This document shows positions 37,135 through 46,716 of a DNA stretch of 64,000 nt, in pieces (the first letter of the stretch is position 1; each line of letters begins with the position of its first letter). A program made the translations under genes and the position numbers. The notes below the pieces were generated by a model. That model searched no databases, was not told the origin of the DNA, and worked only from the letters and a program-made list of their open reading frames with translations. The DNA is taken from contig NZ_CP126446.1 in the NCBI RefSeq assembly GCF_030166655.1, forward strand, positions 1,736,001 to 1,800,000. Reading direction: 5' to 3'. This DNA comes from Pontibacillus chungwhensis (GTDB lineage: Bacteria > Bacillota > Bacilli > Bacillales > BH030062).

Positions 37135-38088
37135 ATGTTTGATACTCGAGTAACACACTTGCTAAACATCAAATATCCCATTGTTCAAGGAGGATTAGCT
37201 TATTTAGCCTATTCCGAACTCGCTGCAGCTGTTTCCAATGCGGGGGGGCTCGGTCAAATAACGGCCATGAGTTTAGGGTCGCCGGAAGAGCTGAGAAAGG
37301 AAATACATAAGGTTAAACAAATGACAGATCAGCCTTTTGGAGTAAACTTCGCAATTGGTCAACACGGGAGACCATTTGAACACATGGTGAACGTTGCTAT
37401 TGAAGAAGAAGTCCCTGTTATTTCCATAACAGGTGGGAATCCTAAACCAGTGATCGATATGGTGAAACCACATCGTATAAAAACGTTGGTTCTAGTGGCT
37501 GCAAAGCGCCAAGCAGTTAAAGCAGAACAACTTGGTGCAGATGCTGTTATGGTAGTTGGTCAAGAAGGTGGGGGGCATCTTGGAAGAGGAGATGTGGGTA
37601 CGATGGTTCTCACTCCTCAGGTGGTTGATGCAGTCTCAATCCCTGTTATAGCATCAGGGGGGATAGGGGACGGAAGAGGGTTAATGGCTGCTCTTGCTCT
37701 AGGAGCAGAGGGAATTGAAATGGGAACTCGCTTTATCGCAACGGAAGAATGCCGGCATGCTCATCCATCTTACAAACAAGCCATTCTCGATGGAGATGAG
37801 CAAGCAACTGTAGTCATTAAACGATCTCTCGGAACTCCTGGAAGAGCCCTCCTTAACCCTTGGACAGAAGAAATTCTGAAACTTGAGCAAGACGATCCTG
37901 GTATAAGCGTGTTAAAATCGTATATCGGCGGGGAAGCAAACAGACGCTATATTTATGAAGGGCATTCTGATAAAGGGTTCGGTTGGGCAGGCCAAGTAGT
38001 AGGGAGGATTAAAGATATTCCTACTGTAGATGAATTAATCAGAAGAATCATAGAAGAAGCAAACCAAATACGAAACGATTGGAAATAG
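37135..38088 (+). CDS. Nitronate monooxygenase (2-nitropropane dioxygenase family)
   Basis: A 317-residue FMN-dependent TIM-barrel enzyme. The flavin phosphate site VVGQEGGGHLGR (near residues 141-152), ASGGIGDGRG and GTRFIATEE are typical. The family oxidises toxic nitronates such as propionate 3-nitronate; FabK-type enoyl-ACP reductases share the fold, so the role is probable, not certain. AGGAGGGGAAACC precedes the ATG. The yktA start lies 14 bases beyond the stop, so the two are cotranscribed. Confidence 0.82.
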   Translation: MFDTRVTHLLNIKYPIVQGGLAYLAYSELAAAVSNAGGLGQITAMSLGSPEELRKEIHKVKQMTDQPFGVNFAIGQHGRPFEHMVNVAIEEEVPVISITGGNPKPVIDMVKPHRIKTLVLVAAKRQAVKAEQLGADAVMVVGQEGGGHLGRGDVGTMVLTPQVVDAVSIPVIASGGIGDGRGLMAALALGAEGIEMGTRFIATEECRHAHPSYKQAILDGDEQATVVIKRSLGTPGRALLNPWTEEILKLEQDDPGISVLKSYIGGEANRRYIYEGHSDKGFGWAGQVVGRIKDIPTVDELIRRIIEEANQIRNDWK

Positions 38089-38102
38089 TAAGGAGAGATA
38101 TC

Positions 38103-38381
38103 ATGAGCACAGATTATAATTATCCGTTAGATACAGAGCATTGGAATACTGAGGAAATTATCGATGTTGTGAATTTTTATCATTTAGTTGAAAAAGCAAA
38201 TGAATCTGGTGTTAAAAGGGAAGATTTAATGCATGCTTATAGTCGATTTAAGCAAATCGTTCCTTCTAAGAGTGAGGAGAAAACGCTTGGGTCTGAGTTT
38301 GAAAAACAGTCAGGATATTCTCTTTATAAAACGATAAAGCAGGCGCGCAATACGTCAGAGGGTGAAGTCGTTAAGCTTTAG
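38103..38381 (+). CDS. yktA: UPF0223 protein YktA
   Basis: A 92-residue helical protein of the UPF0223 family, starting with YNYPLDTEHWNTEEIIDV and holding SRFKQIVPSKSEEK. Function unknown. The ATG at 38103 has AAGGAGAG upstream; the frame is open further but would overlap the previous gene. Position before typA matches B. subtilis. Confidence 0.88.
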   Translation: MSTDYNYPLDTEHWNTEEIIDVVNFYHLVEKANESGVKREDLMHAYSRFKQIVPSKSEEKTLGSEFEKQSGYSLYKTIKQARNTSEGEVVKL

Positions 38382-38437
38382 TAGGGAAATAAGAACGATA
38401 ACGAGGTTTGATCTTTAAACAGATCATTCAATTAAAT

Positions 38438-38471
38438 AAAAAGGCTGTTCCTAGTGGAACAGCCTTTTTAT
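38438..38471. terminator. Bidirectional terminator between yktA and typA
   Basis: A 13-bp stem AAAAGGCTGTTCC / GGAACAGCCTTTT, loop TAGT, T on the plus strand and A on the other side. Confidence 0.9.
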
Positions 38472-38474
38472 CAT

Positions 38475-40298
38475 TTACTTACCTGATTTTTTAGCTTTTT
38501 CGCGCTCGTTTTTGTTCAAGATCTTTTTACGAAGACGAACATTTTCTGGAGTTACTTCACAGAACTCGTCATCATCAAGATATTGGATTGCTTCTTCAAG
38601 CGTCATTTTACGCACACCTTTAATGGTATTCGTTTGGTCTTTATTTGCAGAACGAATGTTTGTCAGGTGTTTCTCTTTTGTGATGTTAACAGTTAGGTCG
38701 TTTTCACGGTTGTGCTCTCCAACGATCATACCTGCGTATACATCAGTTGTAGGCTCAACGAAAATAGTACCACGATCTTCTAGCTGCATAATGCCGTAGG
38801 TAGAAGCTTTACCATTTTCAAGAGCAACAAGTACTCCTCGGCGGCGACCGCCAACAGTACCTTCAACAACAGGCTCATAGCCATCAAATGTATGGTTAAG
38901 AATTCCGTAACCACGAGTTTGAGACATAAACTCAGTTGCATAACCGATTAAACCACGGGAAGGTACTTTGAACTCTAAGCGAACTTGACCGTTACCATCG
39001 TTCATCATGTCTAGCATTTCACCTTTACGATAGCCAAGGGATTCCATTACTGTACCCTGGTAATCCTCTGGTACGTCTACCTGTACGCGTTCCATTGGTT
39101 CACACTTCACGCCGTCAACTTCTTTAATGATAACCTGAGGTTTTGAAATCTGTAGCTCATATCCCTCACGGCGCATGTTCTCGATAAGGATAGATAAGTG
39201 AAGCTCACCGCGTCCACTAACAACCCACTTATCTGGGGATTCTGTTTCTTGAACACGTAGACTAACGTCTGTTTCAAGTTGTGTAAGAAGACGTTCTTCA
39301 ATCTTACGTGCTGTGATGAATTTACCTTCTTTACCAGCAAATGGACTGTTGTTTACTAAGAAAGTCATTTGTAGAGTAGGTTCATCAATACGAGGGATTG
39401 GTAACGCTTCAGGAGCATCCTGGCTTGTTACCGTTTCTCCGACGTTAATTCCTTCAAGACCAGCTACTGCGACAATGTCACCTGCTTTTGCTTCTTGAAT
39501 CTCAACACGTTTCAAGCCAATGAAACCATATAGCTTGGAAATACGGAAGTTCTGAACGGACCCATCTTTCTTCATAAGGGAAACAGGTTGTCCAACTGCA
39601 ATGCTTCCTCGGAACACACGTCCAACACCAATACGACCTACATATTCGTTATAGTCTAGTAATGTGATTTGGAATTGTAAACCTTCATCAGAGTTATCTA
39701 CTGGAGCAGGAATGTTTTCCATAATCGTTGTGAAAACAGGGTCCATTGTTTCTTGTTGGTCTTCTGGTTCTAAACCTGAAGTACCTTGAAGGGCAGAAGC
39801 GTAAACAACAGGGAATTCAAGTTGATCTTCATCTGCACCTAGTTCGATGAATAAGTCTAATACTTCATCGACTACTTCTTCAGGACGGGCATTTGGACGA
39901 TCAATTTTATTTAATACAACCACTGGAGTTAATTTTTGCTCAAGTGCTTTCTTCAATACGAAGCGAGTTTGAGGCATGCACCCTTCATAGGCATCAACAA
40001 CAAGTAGTACACCGTCTACCATTTTCATGATCCGTTCCACTTCGCCACCAAAGTCGGCGTGGCCTGGTGTATCTAGAATGTTGATGTGCGTATCGTTATA
40101 TGAAATGGCTGTGTTTTTCGCTAAAATTGTGATTCCGCGCTCTTTCTCAAGATCATTGGAATCCATTGCACGATCGTCTACGTGTTCGTTATCGCGGAAG
40201 GTACCAGAGTAGTGAAGCATTTGGTCCACTAAAGTAGTTTTTCCGTGGTCAACGTGGGCGATAATAGCAATATTTCTAAGGTCTTGTCTTACATTCAT
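38475..40298 (-). CDS. typA: Translational GTPase TypA/BipA
   Basis: A 607-residue GTPase of the EF-G family that acts in ribosome assembly and growth under stress, notably at low temperature. G1 is AHVDHGKTT (residues 14-22), then RGITI, DTPGHADFGGEV and NKIDRPNA. It has the EF-G-like domains II, III and V and the BipA-specific C-terminal domain with RGTIFVEPTTDVY. B. subtilis TypA has 612 residues. Monocistronic. Confidence 0.96.
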   Translation of the reverse strand: MNVRQDLRNIAIIAHVDHGKTTLVDQMLHYSGTFRDNEHVDDRAMDSNDLEKERGITILAKNTAISYNDTHINILDTPGHADFGGEVERIMKMVDGVLLVVDAYEGCMPQTRFVLKKALEQKLTPVVVLNKIDRPNARPEEVVDEVLDLFIELGADEDQLEFPVVYASALQGTSGLEPEDQQETMDPVFTTIMENIPAPVDNSDEGLQFQITLLDYNEYVGRIGVGRVFRGSIAVGQPVSLMKKDGSVQNFRISKLYGFIGLKRVEIQEAKAGDIVAVAGLEGINVGETVTSQDAPEALPIPRIDEPTLQMTFLVNNSPFAGKEGKFITARKIEERLLTQLETDVSLRVQETESPDKWVVSGRGELHLSILIENMRREGYELQISKPQVIIKEVDGVKCEPMERVQVDVPEDYQGTVMESLGYRKGEMLDMMNDGNGQVRLEFKVPSRGLIGYATEFMSQTRGYGILNHTFDGYEPVVEGTVGGRRRGVLVALENGKASTYGIMQLEDRGTIFVEPTTDVYAGMIVGEHNRENDLTVNITKEKHLTNIRSANKDQTNTIKGVRKMTLEEAIQYLDDDEFCEVTPENVRLRKKILNKNEREKAKKSGK

Positions 40299-40421
40299 TC
40301 CTTAATACTCTCCTCTATAGTTCGAATGGCGTTCTCATTGAACTAAATTATTATAACATATATCACGGTGCTAATCGTGTTCACAGGGATAATTTACATA
40401 AGTTTAATGCATAGATGCATG

Positions 40422-40443
40422 AAAAAACGCCTAAATCAGGCGT
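40422..40443 (-). terminator. Terminator after yktB
   Basis: On the minus strand ACGCCT-GATTT-AGGCGT followed by TTTTTTC, about 50 bases past the yktB stop. Confidence 0.75.
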
Positions 40444-40493
40444 ATGTTTGAAACTAATCAAAAGCTTTGACAACTTTCTGCTTCTTTAAACCT

Positions 40494-41129
40494 CTAACCA
40501 ATTTCTTTTGTTAGCTGGTATAAATAAGAAAGGGTATTGAATGTTTCTTCACATTTATTTAAGAACGCATCCCGATCTTTAAGGATAACATCATTTCGGT
40601 CTATATGGATACCACAAAGAATCTCCGCTTTCTTTACTGAATGAAGACGGTCTAACAATTGCGTGAATTGTTCCTCACTAAAGTCTTTGTTCGGAGTCGC
40701 TGAAGGTTTAGTGTGATCTTTTGACCATACGAAATCCGCAGGGATATGATCTCGAACTTCCTCTTGGTGTTTTTTAAGTACGTGAGCATAATCTTCTTTT
40801 ATAGGGCTTTCGTAAATCATAGCAAACCAAATAAACACATGGCTTTCCCACAATCCGATTTGAAAATGGGGAAGCTTTTTGTAGCCTCTTTTACTACTTG
40901 CAAGAGCTGCCCACGTGTCATTTGGTGGATTTGTTGTTCTTCTAGCGTGTTTCGCTACGTGTACGTGCATTTCATCACCTGTAAGAGCGGTTAAAGTGGG
41001 AGCTAGCTCTTCAGCAATGGCTTCTAATTTTGGCGATACCTCACTTTTTAATGCCTTCATACGATCTTCAAGTCCATCAATAGTGAAAACGTCAAAATCT
41101 TGTTCGGTAAATCCATTAAAATTTGTCAT
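40494..41129 (-). CDS. yktB: DUF1054 protein YktB
   Basis: A 211-residue cytoplasmic protein of the UPF0637/DUF1054 family, starting [21 protein letters not shown] and containing [17 protein letters not shown] and WESHVFIWF. Function unknown; B. subtilis YktB has 212 residues. The ATG at 41129 follows AAAGGAG; an earlier ATG at 41153 would overlap that site. Confidence 0.88.
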   Translation of the reverse strand: MTNFNGFTEQDFDVFTIDGLEDRMKALKSEVSPKLEAIAEELAPTLTALTGDEMHVHVAKHARRTTNPPNDTWAALASSKRGYKKLPHFQIGLWESHVFIWFAMIYESPIKEDYAHVLKKHQEEVRDHIPADFVWSKDHTKPSATPNKDFSEEQFTQLLDRLHSVKKAEILCGIHIDRNDVILKDRDAFLNKCEETFNTLSYLYQLTKEIG

Positions 41130-41318
41130 ATTAGGACTCCTTTCTTTATTCATAGGCGATATACTTTAAAATTCTATCATAGATCTGTTCAAGGGCCTAA
41201 CTGCACGGTTTAGGTTTAAATCGGGCGCTTTTTGGTTAAATAAAAGTAATAAAACATTTGTCATATCTAAAGGTTTTCACATATATATACTAAAAGAGCT
41301 CTCTAGGAGGAGTTAGGA

Positions 41319-41510
41319 ATGAAACGAGTAATGGATAGCTTGCGTAAAAGGGAAGTGATGGAACGATTGCCTGTGGTAAAGATGGAGATCGATTACGAGC
41401 TAATGACATTATTTGAGGCAATGGAAGACCAGGATGAAGTGCAGGTAAAAGAGTCTAAAGAACGTTTAGAGCAATTAAGAAAAGAATGGATTCACCTTCA
41501 AGTTTCATAA
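41319..41510 (+). CDS. ykzI: Small coiled-coil protein YkzI
   Basis: A 63-residue helical protein, rich in Glu, Lys and Met, with heptad-like spacing (LFEAMEDQDEVQVKESKERL). Place between yktB and yktC and size match B. subtilis ykzI (64), whose function is unknown. TAGGAGGAG lies before the ATG. Confidence 0.7.
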   Translation: MKRVMDSLRKREVMERLPVVKMEIDYELMTLFEAMEDQDEVQVKESKERLEQLRKEWIHLQVS

Positions 41511-41519
41511 ACCTTTCAG

Positions 41520-41547
41520 GAACGAGTTTCCCGCTCGTTCTTTTTTA
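41520..41547 (+). terminator. Terminator after ykzI
   Basis: Stem GAACGAG / CTCGTTC with a 7-base loop, then six T. Confidence 0.85.
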
Positions 41548-41718
41548 CGTTTTCTGTTAAAGGGTTTTTAAGATCCAGATTACCCTTATCCAAAAAACTC
41601 TTCCTAACCCATTTCGGTACAAGTCATCAACGTCTTAATATAATGTGAAAAAGATGAAGGAATGCCAGAAATTTGATAGCATGGAAAAGACATAACTAAT
41701 AGAAGGAGTTCGACTCGC

Positions 41719-42525
41719 ATGAATGACCAACAAAAACAACTCATTTTTGATCAGGCTAAACAGTGGATTTTAGAAGCAGGAGAACGAATTCGAACCAAGA
41801 TGCACGAACCATTTGTCATTGAGACCAAATCTACTCCGGATGATCTTGTAACAGAAATTGATCAGCAAACGGAACAGTTTTTCGCTAAAAACATTCGAGA
41901 AACCTATCCGGACCACCGAGTGCTTGGAGAAGAAGGATTCGGCGATGAATTAGAAGACCTAAATGGAGTGGTATGGATTGTAGATCCAATTGATGGAACG
42001 ATGAATTTCGTTCATCAGAAGCAGAATTTCGCTATTTCGGTTGGGATTTATAAAGATGGAGTAGGAGAGATTGGATTTATATACGATGTGATGGGGGATG
42101 TTCTGTTCCAAGCAAAACGAGGAGAAGGGGCCTACAAAAATGATCAAAAGCTCGCTGAACTTTCCTCAGATGTTTTATTGGAACAATCTATTGTTGGACT
42201 GAATGCATTTTGGACAACGGAGAACCCTCGTGTCAACAAAGAGGGCATTCAAGAATTAGTTAGAAAAGTAAGAGGGACACGCTCTTATGGATCTGCTGCT
42301 CTAGAATTTGCCTATGTAGTAGAAGGGAATATGGATGCTTACGTAACGATGCGCTTAGCCCCTTGGGATGTGGCGGCTGGAATCGTCCTTTTAAATGAAG
42401 TAGGGGGTATAACCACCAAAGCTGATGGATCAGAAGTCAATATGCTTAAGACCAACTCCATTATAGCTTCAAATCGCGCGATTCATAGTGAGATCATTGA
42501 TAAGCATATTGAATTAAAGAAATAA
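41719..42525 (+). CDS. yktC: Inositol monophosphatase family protein YktC
   Basis: A 268-residue magnesium-dependent phosphatase (SuhB/IMPase fold). Metal-site motifs are GEE (70-72), DPIDGT (89-94) and WDVAAGIVLLNEVGG near residue 215. B. subtilis YktC hydrolyses inositol phosphates and can act on NADP, so the true substrate here is open. AGAAGGAG precedes the ATG. Confidence 0.9.
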   Translation: MNDQQKQLIFDQAKQWILEAGERIRTKMHEPFVIETKSTPDDLVTEIDQQTEQFFAKNIRETYPDHRVLGEEGFGDELEDLNGVVWIVDPIDGTMNFVHQKQNFAISVGIYKDGVGEIGFIYDVMGDVLFQAKRGEGAYKNDQKLAELSSDVLLEQSIVGLNAFWTTENPRVNKEGIQELVRKVRGTRSYGSAALEFAYVVEGNMDAYVTMRLAPWDVAAGIVLLNEVGGITTKADGSEVNMLKTNSIIASNRAIHSEIIDKHIELKK

Positions 42526-42551
42526 GCATGTTTATGTAGGGGGGATCTCGG

Positions 42552-43160
42552 GTGAAAAGAGTTTTGTTTTATTTTATAGGTTTATGAATCATGACACTTG
42601 GCATCAGTCTTACGATTATAGCTGATTTAGGGACGATGCCTTTTGATTCTTTAAATGTAGGGTTATCTGAGGCTGTTGGACTCTCAACAGGAAGCTGGGA
42701 AATTATTAACGGATTCTTGCTTGTGTGCTTGAATGCATTTTTATTGCGCGAGAAACCGGACTTGTTGGCTCTTGGAACTGCGGTTGTAACAGGAATCGGA
42801 ATTGACTTTTGGCTTAGTGGGGTTTTTAGCAATCTGGAAGTTAGTCATGGATTGACGGCATACGTACTTCTGATAATAGGTATTCTTTTATTAGGCTTAG
42901 GAGTAGCGATGTATGTTCGTAGTCATTTTGCTTATAACCCGGTAGACGGAGCGATGATGGTCGTTCATAAGCTAACGGGCTTTAGTTTAGGGATGTCTAA
43001 AACGATTGTAAGTCTCGTTCTTTTAGTAATCTCTATACTAATCGGAGGGCCTGTAGGGGTCGGTACTGGTATTGCGATCCTATTAATTGGACCAACCGTG
43101 AACGTTTCTGAAAAAGCCCTCAATCGATTTACAAAAGCTCAAGTAACCTCTGATGTTTAA
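42552..43160 (+). pseudogene. YczE/YyaS-type membrane protein interrupted by an in-frame TGA
   Basis: A GTG at 42552 with AGGGGGGA upstream starts MKRVLFYFIGL, which runs into TGA at 42585-42587 and continues in the same frame as IMTLGISLTIIADLGTMPFD to 43160. The whole reads as a normal start of the YczE/YyaS/YitT-like membrane family (five helices, about 200 residues). Without the stop, the product would have 202 residues. Possible explanations are a recent nonsense mutation, a sequencing error, or restart of translation at the ATG at 42591 (189 residues, no Shine-Dalgarno of its own). Function of the family is unknown; a member in B. subtilis affects antibiotic production. Confidence 0.6.
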
Positions 43161-43181
43161 GGAGGGTCTTGAGCTTTTTTT
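43134..43181 (+). terminator. Terminator overlapping the YczE-type gene end
   Basis: AAAGCTCAAG pairs with CTTGAGCTTT across a loop that itself has CCTC/GAGG pairing, followed by seven T. Confidence 0.75.
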
Positions 43182-43199
43182 CGTCGTTCTTTAATTATG

Positions 43200-43382
43200 T
43201 TAGGCCTGCTGATTTCGTTGCTTTCGCTTCACCATGAACCCAAATCCCATCACACAGAAACCTAATAATAGGAAAAAGATAGAAAAGATAATAGAACGGT
43301 AGCCAATTGCTACTCCAACTAACATAAAACAAAAGACAGCTAAAAGGGCTAAAAAGAATAGCGGGATGTTTAGATTTTTCAT
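43200..43382 (-). CDS. ylaF: Small membrane protein YlaF
   Basis: A 60-residue protein with two membrane helices and a basic tail (KRKQRNQ). Size, topology and place before ylaH and ylaI match B. subtilis YlaF (62), function unknown. ATG at 43382 has GAGGTG six bases upstream; a GTG three codons earlier coincides with that site. Confidence 0.72.
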   Translation of the reverse strand: MKNLNIPLFFLALLAVFCFMLVGVAIGYRSIIFSIFFLLLGFCVMGFGFMVKRKQRNQQA

Positions 43383-43530
43383 ATGTTTCACCTCATGTTT
43401 GCATACTAGTTCCTAGTTTACCGCATTTTTAATCTTTTGAAAACGAATCCATTAAGAGGGTGGCAGGTGATGGGAAGATTTAGTATGATAGAAACAGATC
43501 TATGTTTCGAAAAAATAGGGGGAAGCACCA

Positions 43531-43911
43531 ATGAAAGAAGCGAATAGTATTCTCCAAATTCCTAATGACCTTTCGCCAGTGGCGAGTTTTCTTTTTCGAG
43601 GGTTAGGTGGAGAGATTGACTTGAATAATGATAGTGAGGTAGCTCTTGCAATCAGGAGCGTATTGTTCTTATATTTGATTATTCTTGGATTAGCCATCGT
43701 AACGTATAAATTGGGATTTGCTAAAAAGTTACCGATCCTTAAGTCTGCTGTTATTTACGCCGTACTTGCGGCTGGTTGTACCATTTTAACGGTGCCACTA
43801 GGTTTATCTCTTCCTATAGCAGAAGGGTTATTCGTCTCATCACTAGTGTTAGGTGTTTATCGAGTTCGCTTACACAATGAGCGAAAAGGCCGAGAAACAG
43901 GAGCCTCTTAA
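43531..43911 (+). CDS. ylaH: YlaH-like membrane protein
   Basis: A 126-residue protein: a soluble N-terminal 40 residues, then three membrane helices (about 43-60, 68-87, 90-108) and a basic tail (RVRLHNERKGRE). It fits the YlaH-like family (B. subtilis YlaH 105), function unknown. GGGGGAAG precedes the ATG. Confidence 0.78.
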   Translation: MKEANSILQIPNDLSPVASFLFRGLGGEIDLNNDSEVALAIRSVLFLYLIILGLAIVTYKLGFAKKLPILKSAVIYAVLAAGCTILTVPLGLSLPIAEGLFVSSLVLGVYRVRLHNERKGRETGAS

Positions 43912-43914
43912 ATA

Positions 43915-43948
43915 GAAAAAAGCCTGCACAATGTGCAGGCTTTTTTCT
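43915..43948. terminator. Bidirectional terminator between ylaH and ylaI
   Basis: AAAAAAGCCTGCACA / TGTGCAGGCTTTTTT, nearly a perfect palindrome with ends rich in A and T. Confidence 0.92.
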
Positions 43949-44152
43949 TTATATTAAACTTTCGTCATTCTTCGGCTCTCTATACAATTTAAAATTGCCA
44001 GTTGCTTTTCTTTCATTTGTCTTTTTGCCAATACGATCATTGCAGGAGGGGCACATATACGTATGAATTCTTCTGTTACGCATACGCTTCGCTTGCAAAG
44101 AGTTTCCGTCAATCGATTGGACATCATCGCATAATACACATTTTACACGCAT
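43949..44152 (-). CDS. ylaI: Zinc-finger protein YlaI (DUF2197)
   Basis: A 67-residue protein with two CxxC knuckles (C5/C8 and C34/C37) and a basic stretch KRMRNRRIHTY between, fitting a zinc-binding nucleic-acid-associated fold. B. subtilis YlaI is 70 residues, function unknown. ATG at 44152 has GAGGTG upstream, which rules out the longer GTG-started frame. Confidence 0.85.
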   Translation of the reverse strand: MRVKCVLCDDVQSIDGNSLQAKRMRNRRIHTYMCPSCNDRIGKKTNERKATGNFKLYREPKNDESLI

Positions 44153-44354
44153 CGGTTTCACCTCAATTTTTCTCTCTTTGCTTTTGTATTATAACACGTT
44201 CATTCCTATTGTTCTAACAGATGTTCGAAAAATTGTAAGAAGTGGGGCCGTTTGGAACAATAATAAAACAAAAAAAGGTATAAAATATATAGGTTGTTTA
44301 GATATAACTTTTTATGGGAAAAGGTTTACTAGAACACGTTGAAAGGATGATAAG

Positions 44355-44654
44355 ATGAAGAAACGTTGGATTTATTCTGCAGTCACAGCTGCTGGTGCAG
44401 GTGCTGCAATGTACGTACTTAGAGATGAGAAAAAACGTAATGAGTTAAAAGAACGTGCTAAATCATTAACCACTACTGTACAAAATTCTATCCAAAAAGA
44501 AGACGATCGTGATCTGCCTGTAGAAAAGGCTGGAGTGCCTGAATTTGATCATACTGAAAACACAAAGATGGTCGACGAAGGATCTCAATTTGGAGTTCAG
44601 TATTATAACGAATTACAAGAGAAAGAAAAAGAATTAGAAAAGCAAAACACCTAA
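44355..44654 (+). CDS. YtxH-like small anchored protein, unknown
   Basis: A 99-residue protein with an N-terminal helix rich in Ala and Gly (residues 5-22, AVTAAGAGAAMYVL) followed by a charged helical tail. The layout resembles YtxH-type stress proteins. No counterpart at this place in B. subtilis comes to mind. GAAAGGATG precedes the ATG. Confidence 0.65.
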   Translation: MKKRWIYSAVTAAGAGAAMYVLRDEKKRNELKERAKSLTTTVQNSIQKEDDRDLPVEKAGVPEFDHTENTKMVDEGSQFGVQYYNELQEKEKELEKQNT

Positions 44655-44682
44655 ATCTTAATCAGATTTAGGTGTTTTTTTG
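44646..44682. terminator. Bidirectional terminator before ylaJ
   Basis: ACACCTAAATCT / AGATTTAGGTGT stem overlapping both gene ends, then seven T. Confidence 0.88.
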
Positions 44683-45263
44683 TCTTTATAATTGTTCGAT
44701 TGATCGTCTTGAATTTGTTCAAGCTCTCTTTCCTTTTGGGCTGGCAATTTTTCTTTATCTTGGTCAGGTTCTGTCGGCTTCTTATCTGGGACTGGCACTT
44801 CAGGCATATATCTCCCTACAATGGCGGATAATTCATCTGTGATACCTTGAATGGGGTGCCCTTGCCTTATCTTTATACCCATTTGTTTGACGCGTTCATA
44901 ACCATCAGCATCTGCTATAACGACGGCATCTTTACCGTAAGGATCTTTCTTTAATGCCTCTGCTACAGAATATTTAATGGCACCTACTCTTGATCTGTCT
45001 AGTGACTTGTCAACATCGATGGCCACGACTACATAAGGGCCGGCGACCACAGCTGTGGCTTTATGAACATCCGGGACTTCATTGGCAACGTTTGCTAGAT
45101 GTTTGGAACGTTTACGATTACTCATCTTTTCCTTTGGAGCGGGATCAGAGTCTTGGACTTGGATGGTAGGGCTTTGGTTTTCTTGTTGAGGCAAGCTTTC
45201 TTGGTTATTGGATTGACAGGCGGTTAAGGCAATAGCTAAACCCACCACGATGATGAATTTCAT
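44658..45263 (-). CDS. ylaJ: Sporulation lipoprotein YlaJ (YhcN/YlaJ family)
   Basis: A 201-residue lipoprotein with lipobox ALTAC (Cys16), a Gln/Pro-rich linker, the YhcN/YlaJ domain (residues about 55-150, with VAGPYVVVAIDVD and VKQMGIKI), and a charged tail rich in Lys, Asp and Pro. In spore formers this family is found in the spore membrane and helps germination. ATG at 45263 follows AAAGGAGTG. It supports a sporulating host. Confidence 0.86.
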   Translation of the reverse strand: MKFIIVVGLAIALTACQSNNQESLPQQENQSPTIQVQDSDPAPKEKMSNRKRSKHLANVANEVPDVHKATAVVAGPYVVVAIDVDKSLDRSRVGAIKYSVAEALKKDPYGKDAVVIADADGYERVKQMGIKIRQGHPIQGITDELSAIVGRYMPEVPVPDKKPTEPDQDKEKLPAQKERELEQIQDDQSNNYKDKKTPKSD

Positions 45264-45384
45264 AGTTCTCACTCCTTTATTTGTTGTTATATTTTGAAGT
45301 TCGTCTAACTTTATACATACAAGCATATAGTGGTACTAGGAAGCCTTGCCAAACAATGTAGACTAATTCTCAGGAGGCGGCTGA

Positions 45385-46713
45385 ATGGACAAAATTTATG
45401 TGCTAGATACAAATGTTTTACTGCAAGATCCGAGATCAATTTATACCTTTGATCATCATGAAGTTGTCATTCCGGCTATTGTGCTGGAAGAAGTGGATTC
45501 GAAAAAACGTAATATGGATGAAGTTGGGCGGAATGCCAGGGAAGTTTCAAGAATTATGGACCGGTTACGAGTAATGGGGAAACTACATGAAGGAGTAAGG
45601 CTTGAAAGCGGCGGGAAACTTCGGGTTGAATTGAATCACAGGTCTTTTTCGAAGCTTGAAGAAGTGTTTATGGAGCGTACAAATGATAACCGGATTTTAG
45701 CGGTGACCCTCAATCTTCATCTTGAAGAGACAGAGAAGAATGAGGGAAGACAAGTCGTATTAGTTTCAAAAGATATGTTAATGCGCATTAAAGCAGATGC
45801 AATTGGCCTCGTGGCAGAGGATTTTCTTAGTGAAAGAGCTGTTAATGAAGACACAATTCTGAATGGATTTCAGGAGCTTTATGTAAACGAAGATGAGATT
45901 AACTTATTCTTTCAAACTGGAGAATTAACCCTGTCTAAAGAGTTGCTTGCTTCCTTGCATCCAAATGAATTTATGATTTTAAAAAACCGAGCCAATCCTT
46001 CTCATTCTGCTATCGGGATTGTAAAGCACCATGAAAGTGTTCTGCAGAAGTGCAGGTTTCAAAACGAACAAGCTTGGGGCATTAGGCCGAGAAATGCTCA
46101 ACAAGTCATGGCGCTTGAATTGCTGTTGAGAAGAGACATTCCTCTAGTTACCATGATTGGAAAAGCTGGTACAGGTAAAACATTGCTTGCTTTAGCGGCG
46201 GGACTTATGCAAATTGAGGATTATGGTTTTTACAAGAAGCTCCTTGTTGCTCGTCCGATTGTACCTCTTGGTAAAGATTTAGGCTATTTGCCAGGGGAGA
46301 AAGAGGAGAAGTTAAGGCCGTGGATGCAACCTATTTACGACAATCTCGAATATTTGTTTGATGTAAAGAAACCAGGAGAACTAGATCAAATTCTATCAGG
46401 TATTGGTTCTATTCAAGTGGAAGCGTTAACGTATATACGAGGGAGAAGCATTCCGGAGCAATTAATCCTAATTGATGAAGCCCAAAATCTAACCAAACAC
46501 GAAGTGAAGACAATCTTAACTAGAATAGGCGAAGGCAGTAAGGTCGTTCTGTTGGGTGATCCCCATCAAATCGATCATCCTTATTTAGATGAATTTAATA
46601 ATGGTTTGATCCATGTAGTGGAAAAATTCAAGGATCAAAATTTAAGTGGTCATGTAAAATTAGTTAAAGGTGAGCGTTCTCCTTTAGCTCAATTATCAGC
46701 AGATTTCTTATAA
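45385..46713 (+). CDS. ylaK: PIN-PhoH ATPase YlaK
   Basis: A 442-residue two-domain protein: an N-terminal PIN nuclease domain (VLDTNVLLQDP at residues 6-16, further acidic residues EEVDSKK and TNDNRILA) and a C-terminal PhoH ATPase domain with Walker A GKAGTGKT (259-266) and Walker B LILIDEAQ (360-367). PhoH2-type proteins are RNA-unwinding nucleases in mycobacteria; the role in Bacillus is unknown. AGGAGGCGG precedes the ATG. Confidence 0.92.
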   Translation: MDKIYVLDTNVLLQDPRSIYTFDHHEVVIPAIVLEEVDSKKRNMDEVGRNAREVSRIMDRLRVMGKLHEGVRLESGGKLRVELNHRSFSKLEEVFMERTNDNRILAVTLNLHLEETEKNEGRQVVLVSKDMLMRIKADAIGLVAEDFLSERAVNEDTILNGFQELYVNEDEINLFFQTGELTLSKELLASLHPNEFMILKNRANPSHSAIGIVKHHESVLQKCRFQNEQAWGIRPRNAQQVMALELLLRRDIPLVTMIGKAGTGKTLLALAAGLMQIEDYGFYKKLLVARPIVPLGKDLGYLPGEKEEKLRPWMQPIYDNLEYLFDVKKPGELDQILSGIGSIQVEALTYIRGRSIPEQLILIDEAQNLTKHEVKTILTRIGEGSKVVLLGDPHQIDHPYLDEFNNGLIHVVEKFKDQNLSGHVKLVKGERSPLAQLSADFL

Positions 46714-46716
46714 AGA

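Noticed and set aside
40746-40994. Plus-strand ORFs over yktB and typA
   Set aside because: Shadows of conserved minus-strand genes, without ribosome sites.
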